Source: Kiritimatiellota bacterium B12222
GTDB lineage: Bacteria; Verrucomicrobiota; Kiritimatiellia; SS1-B-03-39; UBA6053
DNA length: 64,000 nucleotides
Assembly: GCA_029719485.1 (NCBI GenBank)
Contig: CP120722.1
Location: 930,001 to 994,000, forward strand
Reading direction: 5' to 3'
This document shows positions 8,497-17,404 of the stretch, in pieces; the stretch's first letter is position 1; the number at the start of each line of letters is the position of its first letter. The position numbers and the translations under genes are program-made. The notes beneath the pieces are model-generated. The model worked only from the letters and a program-made list of their open reading frames with translations, was not told where the DNA came from and searched no databases.

Positions 8497-8988
8497 ATGA
8501 AGGTTATATTGGCCGTATTGCTCGCAAGTGCGCTCTCAACATATGTAATGGCGGACACTGTTCATCAGACAAGTATCGGGAGTGCTGCTTATACCGGTTC
8601 AGGGAAGTCGGCGTTGGATGTCGATCAGATGGAGACAAAAGATGTAGAAGGTGGAGAAGTTGCACGGGTGACGAGTGGCATGTCCCAGTGGGGATTTGTA
8701 ACTTATTGGATGGGTGTTCCCACGCCATCGGGTGAATCCATTATTCGGTTAAAAATTTGGAACACAGATGAAGCGACCGCCACCTATGCGGTATATGTTT
8801 CCAGCAAAGGCGGACAGGAAGGATTGGGACAGATTACGATTCCTGAAGGCAGCAAACCCAATTCTTTTGTCGAAGTGGACTTTCCTGTAGATTCTGAAAG
8901 AGAATGGAGTGGGATCGTACTGAAAAAAGCCGATAAACAAGAGCTCCCCAGCCCTTGGATTCAATCGGTTCAGGTGATCCTTCCTTAA
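8497..8988 (+). CDS. Small secreted protein of unknown function
   Basis: The start is taken at ATG 8497, six bases after an AAAGGAA ribosome site; a longer frame from 8389 has no such site and would read through the operator. The 163-residue product has a signal peptide (MKVILAVLLASALSTYVMA, cleavage before DTVHQ). The mature part is predicted all-beta from its alternating pattern (IRLKIWNTDEATATYAVYVSS) and contains no PEP-CTERM tail, cysteines or recognised domain. It is divergent from the GH38-like DUF5054 gene and shares a palindromic operator with it, which suggests a role in the same glycan response, perhaps binding. A strong hairpin terminator follows at 9051. Confidence 0.72.
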   Translation: MKVILAVLLASALSTYVMADTVHQTSIGSAAYTGSGKSALDVDQMETKDVEGGEVARVTSGMSQWGFVTYWMGVPTPSGESIIRLKIWNTDEATATYAVYVSSKGGQEGLGQITIPEGSKPNSFVEVDFPVDSEREWSGIVLKKADKQELPSPWIQSVQVILP

Positions 8989-9050
8989 GCGAATCGTATT
9001 CGCATCGGACTTTTTAAATATACGATAAGTCCAGTATCGACACAAATGCG

Positions 9051-9086
9051 CATTCCCGATGAGCCGTACTCATCGGGAATGTTTTG
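9051..9086 (+). terminator. Strong hairpin terminator between convergent transcripts
   Basis: A perfect 12-bp stem, CATTCCCGATGA (9051-9062) and TCATCGGGAATG (9070-9081), with a 7-base loop is followed by TTTTG. It lies 62 bp after the secreted protein stop and 50 bp from the end of the convergent minus-strand operon, so it may end both transcripts. Confidence 0.75.
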
Positions 9087-9135
9087 TATCTAGGAACAGG
9101 GCTTCTCGTTTCGGGATAAAGAGATCTGAGAGGTT

Positions 9136-9882
9136 TTAGGCTCCTTTGGGACCTAAGGTTCGGCCACCATCAATGGTATAATTTACACCCGTGATAAAAT
9201 CAGCTTCCGAAGAGGCAAGAAAAGCGACCAGAGACGCGACTTCTGCCGGGGCGCCGTTGCGGCCCAGACAGGTGCCTGGGTGTGGGCTGATGTCTTCGGT
9301 TCTGGAAATGAGCCCCGGTGAGATACAATTAACGGTGATGCCATGGGGACCGACTTCCATGGCCAGGGCTTTACTCATGGATACGACCGCACCTTTGGCG
9401 GCCGAATAATCCACGCGGTTCACGATGCCGACTTCTGCGGCGATGGAGGCAATATTGATGATTTTTCCGGTGTTGCGCGCCACCATTTGGTTGAGGACCG
9501 CATGGGTAAAACGCAGGGTGCCGTTGATGTTTAGATCGAGTACCCAGCTCCAAATCTCCTCTGTGGTATCTTTGAAGTTGCTGAGCTTGTTGAGTAAACC
9601 GGCACTGCCACCGGCATTATTCACCAGCACATCAATCTGCCCAAAATCCTGCAATACTTGGGCGGTAACCGCTTTCACTTCTGCAGAGTTAAGCACATCC
9701 GCTTGATAGCCTTTAGCTTTTCCTCCTGCATCCAGGATTTCCGAAACGACTTTATTTGCATTCTCCAAACTGACGTCGGTGACGGCGACTTCCATGCCTG
9801 CGGCGGCCAGGCGTAAAGAAATTGCGCGACCGATGCCCCGCCCTCCGCCAGTTATACATGCTACTTTTTTTTCTATTTTCAT
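9136..9882 (-). CDS. SDR-family oxidoreductase, last gene of the ten-gene operon
   Basis: A 248-residue classical SDR with TGGGRGIG at residues 11-18, NNAGG near 88-92 and the catalytic DYSAAKG near 157-163. The C-terminus reads NYTIDGGRTLGPKG, typical of sugar or 3-oxoacyl-type SDRs. It starts 21 bp after the stop of the zinc-less MDR at 9904-10914, giving the same SDR/MDR partnership as at 624-2388 but in reverse order. The pair may carry out successive oxidations or an oxidation and reduction on one sugar-derived substrate; this is inferred from repeated pairing only. The function could equally be that of a gluconate or glucose-type dehydrogenase. Confidence 0.87.
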   Translation of the reverse strand: MKIEKKVACITGGGRGIGRAISLRLAAAGMEVAVTDVSLENANKVVSEILDAGGKAKGYQADVLNSAEVKAVTAQVLQDFGQIDVLVNNAGGSAGLLNKLSNFKDTTEEIWSWVLDLNINGTLRFTHAVLNQMVARNTGKIINIASIAAEVGIVNRVDYSAAKGAVVSMSKALAMEVGPHGITVNCISPGLISRTEDISPHPGTCLGRNGAPAEVASLVAFLASSEADFITGVNYTIDGGRTLGPKGA

Positions 9883-9903
9883 AACGATTCTTTCGTCCGA
9901 TGT

Positions 9904-10914
9904 TTAACGCAATTTCCGCCAGTCGAATACGATACCCAGCGGTGGATTTTTATTTTCCGCCAGACGGCTGTATACCTCCGGTGCGGATGCCGGTGAGACG
10001 ATTTCGGAAATCAGTGGGCGGACTTTGAGTGCTCCTGCAGCGACGAGTTTCATAAAGGTTCGAAAGTCATCATGTTCGCTCCACGCGCCAGGTTTGGAGT
10101 TGGTGTCGGGACGGGTCTGGTTATGGGATCCCACCAAGGTAATCCCTCGTTTATGCACATATTTATAATAATCAATGGGTACGTCTGATACCCGGGTGCA
10201 GCCCAGTAATGAAATGCGACCTTCCCAATTAATAACTTCCAAAGCTTGTTGCATGGCGGCCGCGCTACCACTCACTTCAACGATGGCATCCGGGCCCTTG
10301 CCGTCGGTGGCTTGTTTTACTTTTTCAACAAAGTTCTCTTCATCAGGAGAGAAGGCCGCGGTAGCGCCCAGTTGTAAAGCCAGTTCACGTCTTTCCGGAT
10401 CGAAATCGGAAACCAATACTGGAAGTGCGCCGGACAACTTTGCAATTTGAACCGCAAATGCACCCAACAGTCCCATGCCGGCCACCATGACTGATTCGCC
10501 CAATTCGACTTTCAGTTTGCGTACACCCAGCAGAGGAAAGATGGCAATGTAAGCAAAGGATGCATCCAATAGGTCGATGGCATCGTCTTCAATCTTAAAC
10601 ACCTTCTCGGCTTTTTGAATGGTGTGGGAGCGATGCCCTCCTTTTACGATCAACACCCGGTCTCCGACTTTTAGATTCGTGACTTCGTTCCCGGCGGCAA
10701 GTACGCGACCGGCTGCGCTGTAACCCGGGGTTATGGGAAACCCATCCGTCGCAACCGTATTGGGCATCTGCAGTAAATTTGCTCTTTCGGTGCCTGCACT
10801 GACGGCACTGAAGTCGCTTTCCAGCAGGACTTCATCCTTTTTCAGTTCAGGAATTTCAACCTCTTTTAAAACGGCCTTACCGACGGATTCAAAAACAATA
10901 CTGTGACCTTTCAT
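9904..10914 (-). CDS. MDR-superfamily dehydrogenase lacking zinc ligands (paralogue)
   Basis: A 336-residue medium-chain dehydrogenase, paralogous to 1372-2388: both share SAGTER/SSGTER in place of the catalytic Cys region, GYS(A/G)(A/V)GRV, a glycine motif (GMGLLGAFAVQIAK near residue 150), LLGCTRVS, IDYY and a FDWRKL C-terminus. The structural zinc cysteine lobe is also missing. The nucleotide-binding site is followed by SDFDPERR, where the Asp at the end of beta-2 favours NAD over NADP. It lies 60 bp after the SDR at 10975 and 21 bp before the SDR at 9882. The intergenic space before it holds a run of eight G (10954-10961). Substrate unknown, probably a sugar or polyol derivative. Confidence 0.82.
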   Translation of the reverse strand: MKGHSIVFESVGKAVLKEVEIPELKKDEVLLESDFSAVSAGTERANLLQMPNTVATDGFPITPGYSAAGRVLAAGNEVTNLKVGDRVLIVKGGHRSHTIQKAEKVFKIEDDAIDLLDASFAYIAIFPLLGVRKLKVELGESVMVAGMGLLGAFAVQIAKLSGALPVLVSDFDPERRELALQLGATAAFSPDEENFVEKVKQATDGKGPDAIVEVSGSAAAMQQALEVINWEGRISLLGCTRVSDVPIDYYKYVHKRGITLVGSHNQTRPDTNSKPGAWSEHDDFRTFMKLVAAGALKVRPLISEIVSPASAPEVYSRLAENKNPPLGIVFDWRKLR

Positions 10915-10974
10915 TTATCTTCTCTGCTTTCTAGGTGAATTTTCTGTCTGGGTGGGGGGGGCATTAGACTGTGC

Positions 10975-11733
10975 TTAAGAATTGCCTCTTAAACCAAGAC
11001 TGCGTCCACCATCGACGGCCAGATCCTGTCCGGTGATGTAACTGGCACCAGGTTGCAACATAAAGAGCACGGTCGCAGCGATATCGTCTTGCGTACAAAT
11101 CCGATTGAGGACGGAATGACGTTGAGCAAAGGCCCGTTCATCCTTCGGGGGTGTGCGTTCCACTAAACCGGGGGAGACGCAATTAATGGTGATATTATGG
11201 GGGCCCAACTCAATCGCCAGCGACTTGGTGGCGGCGATAAGTCCTCCCTTTGCCGCGCCGTATTCTGCACATTTTCTGGCGCCACCTCTCGCCACGATGG
11301 ACGTGATATTGACGATGTTTCCCTGTTGAGCTTCCACCATGTAGGGGCTGACCGCACGAATACAATGCAGGGCTCCAAACAGATTCACATGCAGCATGTT
11401 GTGAATGACCTCGATACTCTGTTCATGAAATTCCGCCATCTTTTCCCGGGCGCTTCCTCCCGCGCAGTTTACCAGGATGTCGATTTTTCCAAAATGCTGG
11501 TGTACTTGTTTGACGGTTTCGCTGACGCTTTCATAGTTGCTGACATCCACAGCACAAGGCAGGGCAGAGCTCCCTTTGCTTTCGAGTTCTTTGGTTACGC
11601 TGTCTGCACTTTCCTGTCGTAAATCAAATACCGCAATGCGGGCACCGGCCTCTGCCAATTTAAGGCAGACGGCACGGCCAATGGCACCACCGCCACCACT
11701 CACAATTGCCACTTTATCTTTTAAGGTCATCAT
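10975..11733 (-). CDS. SDR-family oxidoreductase
   Basis: A 252-residue SDR with an atypical glycine motif SGGGGAIG at residues 12-19 (the usual Thr is Ser), VNCAGG near 92, and catalytic EYGAAKGG near 160. The start at ATG 11733 (followed by a second ATG) has AGGAAA six bases upstream. C-terminus LAVDGGRSLGLRG resembles the SDR at 9136. It follows a Gfo/Idh enzyme after 13 bp within the ten-gene operon. Three SDRs within one operon suggest several oxidation steps, or acceptance of several sugar stereoisomers; neither is demonstrated. Confidence 0.86.
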   Translation of the reverse strand: MMTLKDKVAIVSGGGGAIGRAVCLKLAEAGARIAVFDLRQESADSVTKELESKGSSALPCAVDVSNYESVSETVKQVHQHFGKIDILVNCAGGSAREKMAEFHEQSIEVIHNMLHVNLFGALHCIRAVSPYMVEAQQGNIVNITSIVARGGARKCAEYGAAKGGLIAATKSLAIELGPHNITINCVSPGLVERTPPKDERAFAQRHSVLNRICTQDDIAATVLFMLQPGASYITGQDLAVDGGRSLGLRGNS

Positions 11734-11746
11734 AGGGTTTCCTGTA

Positions 11747-12769
11747 TTATTCTACGCTGTATCCGCAGGCCTGTAGGAGTGCTTCCTGAACGAGAAATTC
11801 ATGGGTGTAATCAAAGGGATTGTCTATTTCTTTGCGGATGATTTTCGCAAACTCTTTTAGTTGGCCCGTGTAACGGTCACCCAAGGGGCCGCAGTCTACT
11901 TGGTGGGTGCCGGCACTAAATCCCGGCACGTCGTCTTTTACAGTTAAGCGAGCAGTTAAGGGGTCAGAATAGTATTGATCCGCAGGCATTTCCAGTGGAC
12001 AGATTTCTATGCTCCCTTTGGTGCCACAGATGATGAGGCGTCGATGTTTCATGCCGTCGATTTCTGCGACGGAGACTCTGACGGTGGCGCTGGCGATGGG
12101 GTATTCCAGTACCGCCAATCCATTGTCAACTAATCCGTCGCCACGCGTTTGCTTCATGTAAGGGGTGATTTTGTCGGGCCGTCCCAAAAGTTGGATCACA
12201 ATATCAATCAGATATCCGGCAAAGATATACATCGCTCCCCCCTTAAATTGGCTCAGCCATTTGCGGTAGGTCTCATTATCGCCATCGTATCGGCACATGG
12301 TGGCGTGCACATCAAAAATTTCACCCAGCCATCCTTGTTTGGCCGCGTTGAGGGCAAAGCAGATTGCCGGATTATAGCGGTAGACGTAGGCCAGTTGCAG
12401 GGCGAGTTCGTTGTCTTCACAAGTGCTTAACAATTGTTTGAAAACAGGCAGGGATTCGCCACCGGGTTTGTCCAGGTGAAGATGCAGGCCCCGCTCTGCG
12501 CAACGTTGTGCGGTGGGGATTAACTCAAATCCATCTGTTTCAATCGCGACTGCATCTAAGTCCGGTATGGAGAAAAGCTCTGCTTCACTCATCCAGTTAA
12601 GACCTTGATACGCGTTATCGTTTCCGCGTTTTTCCATCCACTCGGGGTTGGATTCAACCACGCCGACAATTTCAAATGTATCTGGCAATTTGCGGAGGGC
12701 GTGCATGTTGGCGGATGCATGGTTGTGACCGATCCCGATCTGGCCGATTTTGATGGGGCGTTTCGTCAT
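11747..12769 (-). CDS. Gfo/Idh/MocA-family oxidoreductase
   Basis: A 340-residue protein with an N-terminal Rossmann fold (KIGQIGIGHNHASANM; glycine motif near residues 9-14), the family Lys-Pro motif as LHLDKPGG near residue 95, and the C-terminal alpha/beta catalytic domain with GGAMYIFAGYLIDI, where family members carry G-x3-D-x-G-x-H. Here the His position is not obvious, so the active site may be unusual. Members oxidise or reduce sugars, inositols or glycosides with NAD(P). The ATG overlaps the TGA of the upstream membrane protein gene (ATGA), showing translational coupling. A second, more typical family member lies two genes upstream at 14494. Confidence 0.85.
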   Translation of the reverse strand: MTKRPIKIGQIGIGHNHASANMHALRKLPDTFEIVGVVESNPEWMEKRGNDNAYQGLNWMSEAELFSIPDLDAVAIETDGFELIPTAQRCAERGLHLHLDKPGGESLPVFKQLLSTCEDNELALQLAYVYRYNPAICFALNAAKQGWLGEIFDVHATMCRYDGDNETYRKWLSQFKGGAMYIFAGYLIDIVIQLLGRPDKITPYMKQTRGDGLVDNGLAVLEYPIASATVRVSVAEIDGMKHRRLIICGTKGSIEICPLEMPADQYYSDPLTARLTVKDDVPGFSAGTHQVDCGPLGDRYTGQLKEFAKIIRKEIDNPFDYTHEFLVQEALLQACGYSVE

Positions 12770-13494
12770 GGCGTTCTTGGAGGAATTGATTGAAAAGTTG
12801 AAGGGGATTCAGGGAGGGAATTTTTCGTGGGAAGATTCCTGAGTCGTACCCATCTGAAGCACCAGAGCGTTCCCACGTTAATCGTCAACCCTACGGCGCA
12901 GATGAAATAAATGGGCCAGCCTGTGCTGGTTCCCATGACCAACGCAAATGTGGCCAAGGAAAGGTCTTTGAGTACAAAAAGTTGGTGCATGCCACGGGAC
13001 AATCCACCGGTGCTGCCCAGACGGCGTATCATGCGAATTTGGATCACGCCGCCCTGCAAATACAGCAGGCTGGAGCCTACGACCAACAGGGGTAGAACCA
13101 GGGGATTGGGATTCTCCGTCGAAGGAAAAAATAGGACCACCAACACGGAGATCAGGCATGCCGCGAGGCAGCTCAAAAATGCCGCTTTTGAATGACGGCA
13201 TTTTCGGTCATGCGCCATCATGAACAGAATCAGCAGCACCAGAGACATCCCCAAAACGCGGGGCCAAGCCAGATAATGATTAAAAGGCCTGAGCATGCCA
13301 CCATAGGTGAACAAAGCCAAAAACATGATGAAGCTGGTCACAAAACGGTTCAGGGAAAGTCCCTCCGAAATTTTTCGGTCAGGGACCTCCTCACGGTGTC
13401 GTTTCCATAGCAGACGTACCTGCGTGGCCAATCCGGCCGAAGCCAGAATGGACAGCAGGGCGCTGATACTTCCCGTGAGGTGGTAGGGGGTCAT
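12766..13494 (-). CDS. Multi-pass membrane protein, possibly PQ-loop-like
   Basis: The start is taken at ATG 13494 (MTPYHLTGS), 4 bp after the quinone oxidoreductase stop; a longer frame would overlap that gene by over 200 bp. The 242-residue product has about seven hydrophobic segments. Two stretches, GLATQVRLLWKRH near residue 20 and QGGVIQIRMIRRLGSTGGLS near 150, resemble the internal repeats of PQ-loop/SWEET-type proteins, with polar residues after a bend. This is a weak resemblance and no family is claimed firmly. Its place between sugar dehydrogenases, coupled to both neighbours, makes a transport or signalling role for the pathway substrate a reasonable idea. Confidence 0.6.
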   Translation of the reverse strand: MTPYHLTGSISALLSILASAGLATQVRLLWKRHREEVPDRKISEGLSLNRFVTSFIMFLALFTYGGMLRPFNHYLAWPRVLGMSLVLLILFMMAHDRKCRHSKAAFLSCLAACLISVLVVLFFPSTENPNPLVLPLLVVGSSLLYLQGGVIQIRMIRRLGSTGGLSRGMHQLFVLKDLSLATFALVMGTSTGWPIYFICAVGLTINVGTLWCFRWVRLRNLPTKNSLPESPSTFQSIPPRTP

Positions 13495-13498
13495 GGGG

Positions 13499-14497
13499 TT
13501 AGGCGCTAATTGGCGCTTCGGCACCGTCGCGGATCGTGAGCACGACTTTACCCAGATTTTCTCTGGACTGCAGAATGCGATGCGCTTCGTCGGCTTGTTC
13601 AATCGGCAGGACTTGATGAATGACTGGGCGAATTTCACCCGATTCAAATTTAGGCCAAAGGTTTTCAACCAAGTCGGAAAGGATTTGTTCTTTTTCCGCC
13701 AGAGAACGGGAGCGCAAGGTGCTGCCAATGAGACGGAGTTTTCGGGTGAGGACCGCGCGAAGATTAAGTTCGGTAGTTGGACCGCCCAAGGTGGCGATCA
13801 ATACCCAGCGTCCGCCGATCGCGAGCTTGGCGATATGTTCGCCGAGACCGTTTCCGCCTACGCAGTCGAGAGCTACATTCACAGGTTGACCTGCATCTGC
13901 ACATTCGTCGAGTACAGCGCCTACATCTTCTTGATGATGATTAATGATGCGATCTGCTTTGAGCTCCTGTAATAATTTTACTTTTGCTTCGCCGCCCACG
14001 GAGGTGACGGTTTTGGCTCCGAGGTGACGCGCGATCTGTACGGCCGCGGTACCGACGCCACTTGCACCGGCATGAATAAATACGGTTTCACCCGCTTGGG
14101 TGTGCGCTTCGCCTACCAAGTTGAGCCAAGCGGTGGCAAAGACTTCTGGTAGTGACGCGGCTTCAGCAAAAGAGAGTCCGTCGGGAATGGGGATGACCAA
14201 TTCTGCTGGCACCACGACTTGCTCCGCATAACCGCCACCACCGAGTAGGGCGCAAACGCGATCGCCGGCTTTCCAGTGTGAGTCTACAGGTGATTCTACG
14301 ACCACACCTGCAACTTCTAGACCGGGCCATTCGGGCCATCCGGGAGGAGGGGGGTATTTGCCTGCGCGTTGTAAAAGGTCGGCGCGGTTTACGGCCGCGG
14401 CGTGGATTTCAATCAGTACATCGCCCGCGCCACGAATGGGGTCTGCGACCTCAATCCAGTCGAGGCTTTCATCTTTATTTATTTTAATTACTTTCAT
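13499..14497 (-). CDS. NAD(P)H:quinone oxidoreductase-like MDR, PIG3 type
   Basis: A 332-residue zinc-independent medium-chain reductase. The N-terminus MKVIKINKDESLDWIEV and the block AAAVNRADLLQRAGKYPPPPG (residues about 33-53) are characteristic of the PIG3-type quinone oxidoreductases, and GASGVGTAAVQIARHLGA near residues 146-163 is the NADPH site. Such enzymes reduce quinones or enones using NADPH. Its ATG overlaps the TGA of the upstream Gfo/Idh gene, and the next gene begins 4 bp after its stop, so it is firmly embedded in the dehydrogenase operon. It may serve electron transfer or detoxify reactive keto/enone intermediates formed by sugar oxidation; that role is inferred. Confidence 0.88.
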   Translation of the reverse strand: MKVIKINKDESLDWIEVADPIRGAGDVLIEIHAAAVNRADLLQRAGKYPPPPGWPEWPGLEVAGVVVESPVDSHWKAGDRVCALLGGGGYAEQVVVPAELVIPIPDGLSFAEAASLPEVFATAWLNLVGEAHTQAGETVFIHAGASGVGTAAVQIARHLGAKTVTSVGGEAKVKLLQELKADRIINHHQEDVGAVLDECADAGQPVNVALDCVGGNGLGEHIAKLAIGGRWVLIATLGGPTTELNLRAVLTRKLRLIGSTLRSRSLAEKEQILSDLVENLWPKFESGEIRPVIHQVLPIEQADEAHRILQSRENLGKVVLTIRDGAEAPISA

Positions 14498-15636
14498 ATA
14501 TTTTTTTCCAAAGGGTGGGTTCGATTTTGTAAAGGGAAGGACGTGCGAGTGCCGGTCAACTGGGAGTTGTAGGCGCCATAAATCATTTCTAAAACGGTTC
14601 GGGCATCATTTGCATTTGCCAGAGGTTCCCGTTGTTCTTCAAGTGCACAGATGAAGTCCCAGGCGGCGCGACGATTGTTGCGGATGAAGTACTGCATGTA
14701 GCCTTGGTAGGGGCCAAACTCCAAAGGGGTGGCGCCCGGAATTTCGGGATCATCCGGTAGATCGACGTCTTCAAAAGGGGTGTCGTCTTCGGGGGGTAAG
14801 GAAGGGCGACTGATGCGCAATTTGCGGTCATCGTCGAAGCGGACCGCTAACGAGCCGGTGGTGCCCACGAGGGTGATGCCCATGCGCAGGCCGGCGTCGG
14901 CCATATCGCGACGACTTTCAAACCAAGCCCGCACGCCGTTTGGAAAGGTGTAGAACGCGACGACTTCGTCACCGGCGACCGGTCCAATATCTTCGGCGGT
15001 TGCCAGAGTTTCCCCGGCTTGAATGGGTTTGCCTTGCATGCTGATGTCCGCGAAGACCGAAGAAGGTTTTCCTAAAAAGTAGCAGGCCAGATCCAGGATG
15101 TGGGTACCCAAAACCAGAAAGTCTTCTCCGCCCCCCCGATAGTCTTCTTTGCCACGTCCGTAGAAAGATTTCACCTCGCCAATCTCTCCGTTGTCGATCA
15201 TTCGTTTGGCGGCTTGGAAAACGCTCGCGTAGCGACCCAAATGGGCGACCGCAATGTGAACGCCTTTTTGTTTGGCCTGATCGATGATTAGATCGGCCTC
15301 CTGCAAACTCGCGGATAGTGGTTTTTCACAAAAGATGTGGATGCCACGTTCGATTGCGAGATTAATGGGGTCGATGTGGTCGCCGGGTAGACGGGAACAG
15401 ATCACCAAGATATGGACGGTTTCGGTCTCTAGCAGATGGGCAAGGGTGGGGTAGTGCTGGGCCGCGCCGACTTCGAGGAGACGCGCTTCGATGCCCTCCG
15501 GATTGGAATCCACCAGGCCCACGATACGGGTGCGCGGGAGGCCCTTGAATGCCAGGTGGGTCAGATGGCCGCCCAGCCCGGGGTTGCTGGTGTCCTGGTA
15601 GACCGCAACGTTCCAGATCGAATCCGCGGGGTTCAT
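14494..15636 (-). CDS. Gfo/Idh/MocA-family oxidoreductase
   Basis: A 380-residue protein from ATG 15636 (MNPADSIW); an upstream TTG would overlap the PEP-CTERM gene. It has the Rossmann region with GLGGHLTHLAFKG, IFCEKPLS near residue 100 (the family EKP motif with catalytic Lys), and GTHILDLACYFLG near 185 carrying the G-x-H-x-x-D arrangement expected for the active site. The two halves fit a complete enzyme. It probably oxidises a sugar or glycoside, as in 3-keto-glycoside pathways, but no substrate can be read out. It overlaps the quinone oxidoreductase start by four bases. Confidence 0.86.
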   Translation of the reverse strand: MNPADSIWNVAVYQDTSNPGLGGHLTHLAFKGLPRTRIVGLVDSNPEGIEARLLEVGAAQHYPTLAHLLETETVHILVICSRLPGDHIDPINLAIERGIHIFCEKPLSASLQEADLIIDQAKQKGVHIAVAHLGRYASVFQAAKRMIDNGEIGEVKSFYGRGKEDYRGGGEDFLVLGTHILDLACYFLGKPSSVFADISMQGKPIQAGETLATAEDIGPVAGDEVVAFYTFPNGVRAWFESRRDMADAGLRMGITLVGTTGSLAVRFDDDRKLRISRPSLPPEDDTPFEDVDLPDDPEIPGATPLEFGPYQGYMQYFIRNNRRAAWDFICALEEQREPLANANDARTVLEMIYGAYNSQLTGTRTSFPLQNRTHPLEKNI

Positions 15637-15661
15637 GATTTGAAGGGTGTTAACGAGGGCT

Positions 15662-16537
15662 TCATCGACGACCAAACTTCCTTGTCGCCAAAATGGCAAA
15701 TCCGGCGCCGAGAACGAGTATCATGGTGGAAGGCTCTGGTATGGCGACCAGTAACTCGGATGAGTTCAGCACGGTGTCGGAAATACGCACCTCGTCTAGG
15801 AGTCCGGTCCAGCGGCTCTCCGTCACCGTGCTGTTAGCGCCGACCCGGACGTTCACACTCGGATTGTAAATCCCAGATAGGCTATGGCTAAGTTGCTGGC
15901 TTTGGAGAGTTCCGCCGTTGGTCAGGTCCTGCAGATAAAACGTGATGCTTCCAGTCGGGTCGGTGGCATCGACAGAAGCGGCCACATAGTAGTCCACATT
16001 CTTATCAAGGCTCAGCGTGGAATTGAAGGTCGTAAAGGTATCGCCATCGTCGCTGAGGAGCATCCGCAGGTTGCTGCCGCCCACACCGAAGGCAAAGCTG
16101 CGCGTTCCGGTACCGGGATATTCATACTGACTGAGGATATATTGCGCGACCTTATCCGTTGTACGGTTGACCAGTGCCTCCACGGTGAAGGTGTTGTTCG
16201 CAGCGATGGAATCCATCCAGCCGTCATCCGACAGGTATAAGTGGCCGTTCTGGGACGACCCGTAGTTCGCAAGTCCGGTATTGCCGTCCCCGGTCTGGGG
16301 GATGGGGTTGCTGAAGTCCGAACCATTCCCGCTGCCGGGAAGCGGATTCACCTGGGTCGGGGGGGTAGTGGTTCCGGTCAGGGTATGTCCCCCGCCGCTG
16401 GAATCAGTGAGGTAGCTGCCGTCCTCGAAGCGCCAGTTGGCCAAAATGGCGGGATGGGCTTGCGTGCCCAGTAGGAGGAGGCTGCCTGCGCAACTGGCGA
16501 TCATCCGAGATAGGCTTGTGGGGTTGGGGATTTTCAT
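15662..16537 (-). CDS. PEP-CTERM protein with LamG/concanavalin-like domain
   Basis: The start is at ATG 16537 (MKIPNPTS), with AAAGGAAA upstream; the longer frame lacks a site. The 291 residues comprise a signal peptide (cleavage around AHPAILA), a concanavalin A-like LamG domain (ANWRFEDGSYLTDSSGGGH at the start and LDEVRISDTVL at the end), and a PEP-CTERM tail: IPEPSTMILVLGAG, a hydrophobic stretch, then RKFGRR. LamG domains bind carbohydrate. The tail directs processing by an exosortase, not present in this window. It sits as third gene of the dehydrogenase operon, 58 bp after the SDR and 25 bp before the Gfo/Idh gene, an unusual place for a surface protein. Confidence 0.85.
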   Translation of the reverse strand: MKIPNPTSLSRMIASCAGSLLLLGTQAHPAILANWRFEDGSYLTDSSGGGHTLTGTTTPPTQVNPLPGSGNGSDFSNPIPQTGDGNTGLANYGSSQNGHLYLSDDGWMDSIAANNTFTVEALVNRTTDKVAQYILSQYEYPGTGTRSFAFGVGGSNLRMLLSDDGDTFTTFNSTLSLDKNVDYYVAASVDATDPTGSITFYLQDLTNGGTLQSQQLSHSLSGIYNPSVNVRVGANSTVTESRWTGLLDEVRISDTVLNSSELLVAIPEPSTMILVLGAGFAILATRKFGRR

Positions 16538-16595
16538 GGTGTTTTCCTTTCGTTGCGTTGGGTAAGTTGTATGTAACTGCTTGTCGTTCGGTGGA

Positions 16596-17375
16596 TTATC
16601 GGTATCCACCACAGGCGCGGGCGCCGTCGATGAGATGATTGCTGCCACTGATCATGGCGGCGTCTTCAGAGCTCAGGTAGAGGATAAATTTTGTGACTTC
16701 CTCAGGGGTGGCCGCTCGGCCTAAAGGGGTTTTGATATTGGCCATGGCCTCACGGGTGAGTACGGGACCTGGAGAAACACAACAGGCGCGAATGCCATGG
16801 GGTGCTCCGGTCAGTGCCAGAGATTTGGTGAGACCAATGATGCCACTTTTGGCTGCGCCGTAAACCACGGCTCCTGCGCCCCCGACTACACCCCCAACAG
16901 AAGCGAGGTTGATGATCACTCCGCCTTGTTGTTTAATCATCGTAGGCAGAACGGCATGACTAAAATAAATGGGGCCGGTGAAATTGACGTCGATGCCCCA
17001 ATCGATGGCTTCTTGGGTCATGTCTTCAAAACCACCTGGGCAGTTGCAAACGCGATGTGGATTTCCACCGGCAATATTCGCCAAAATATCGATACGACCA
17101 AAGGTTTCCACGCTACGGGCAACCACTTGGCTGACCGCTTCGTAGGAACGAATGTCGGTGGGGATCGCGAGGGCTTCTCCTCCTGCTTGTTGAATTTCTT
17201 CCGCCGCGGTTGCGATGGCGTCAGCATTCACATCCACCAACACCACTTTGGCGCCTTCGTGGGCATATTGTTGTGCGCTGAGCAATCCCAGACCGGATCC
17301 GGCTCCAGTGACAATGGCAACTTTTTGTTTAAATCTCATGGGAAAATGTGGGGTGGGAGAGGTTGAATGCTCCAT
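16596..17375 (-). CDS. SDR-family oxidoreductase
   Basis: A 259-residue SDR with TGAGSGLG, ANIAGGNPH and the catalytic VYGAAKSG. It is the closest in-window relative of 624-1367, sharing RACCVSPGPVLTR, MAN(I/M)KT and LGRAA blocks. The ATG at 17375 gives a 12-residue extension compared with that relative; ATG 17339 (MRFKQK) would match it exactly, and neither has a clear ribosome site. It follows the PEP-CTERM gene at 17405 after 29 bp as second gene of the ten-gene operon. Because its paralogue is coupled to an MDR, it may share that partner's reaction type. Confidence 0.87.
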   Translation of the reverse strand: MEHSTSPTPHFPMRFKQKVAIVTGAGSGLGLLSAQQYAHEGAKVVLVDVNADAIATAAEEIQQAGGEALAIPTDIRSYEAVSQVVARSVETFGRIDILANIAGGNPHRVCNCPGGFEDMTQEAIDWGIDVNFTGPIYFSHAVLPTMIKQQGGVIINLASVGGVVGGAGAVVYGAAKSGIIGLTKSLALTGAPHGIRACCVSPGPVLTREAMANIKTPLGRAATPEEVTKFILYLSSEDAAMISGSNHLIDGARACGGYR

Positions 17376-17404
17376 ATTTTGAAGTTCGTAAACGTACTCT
17401 AAAG

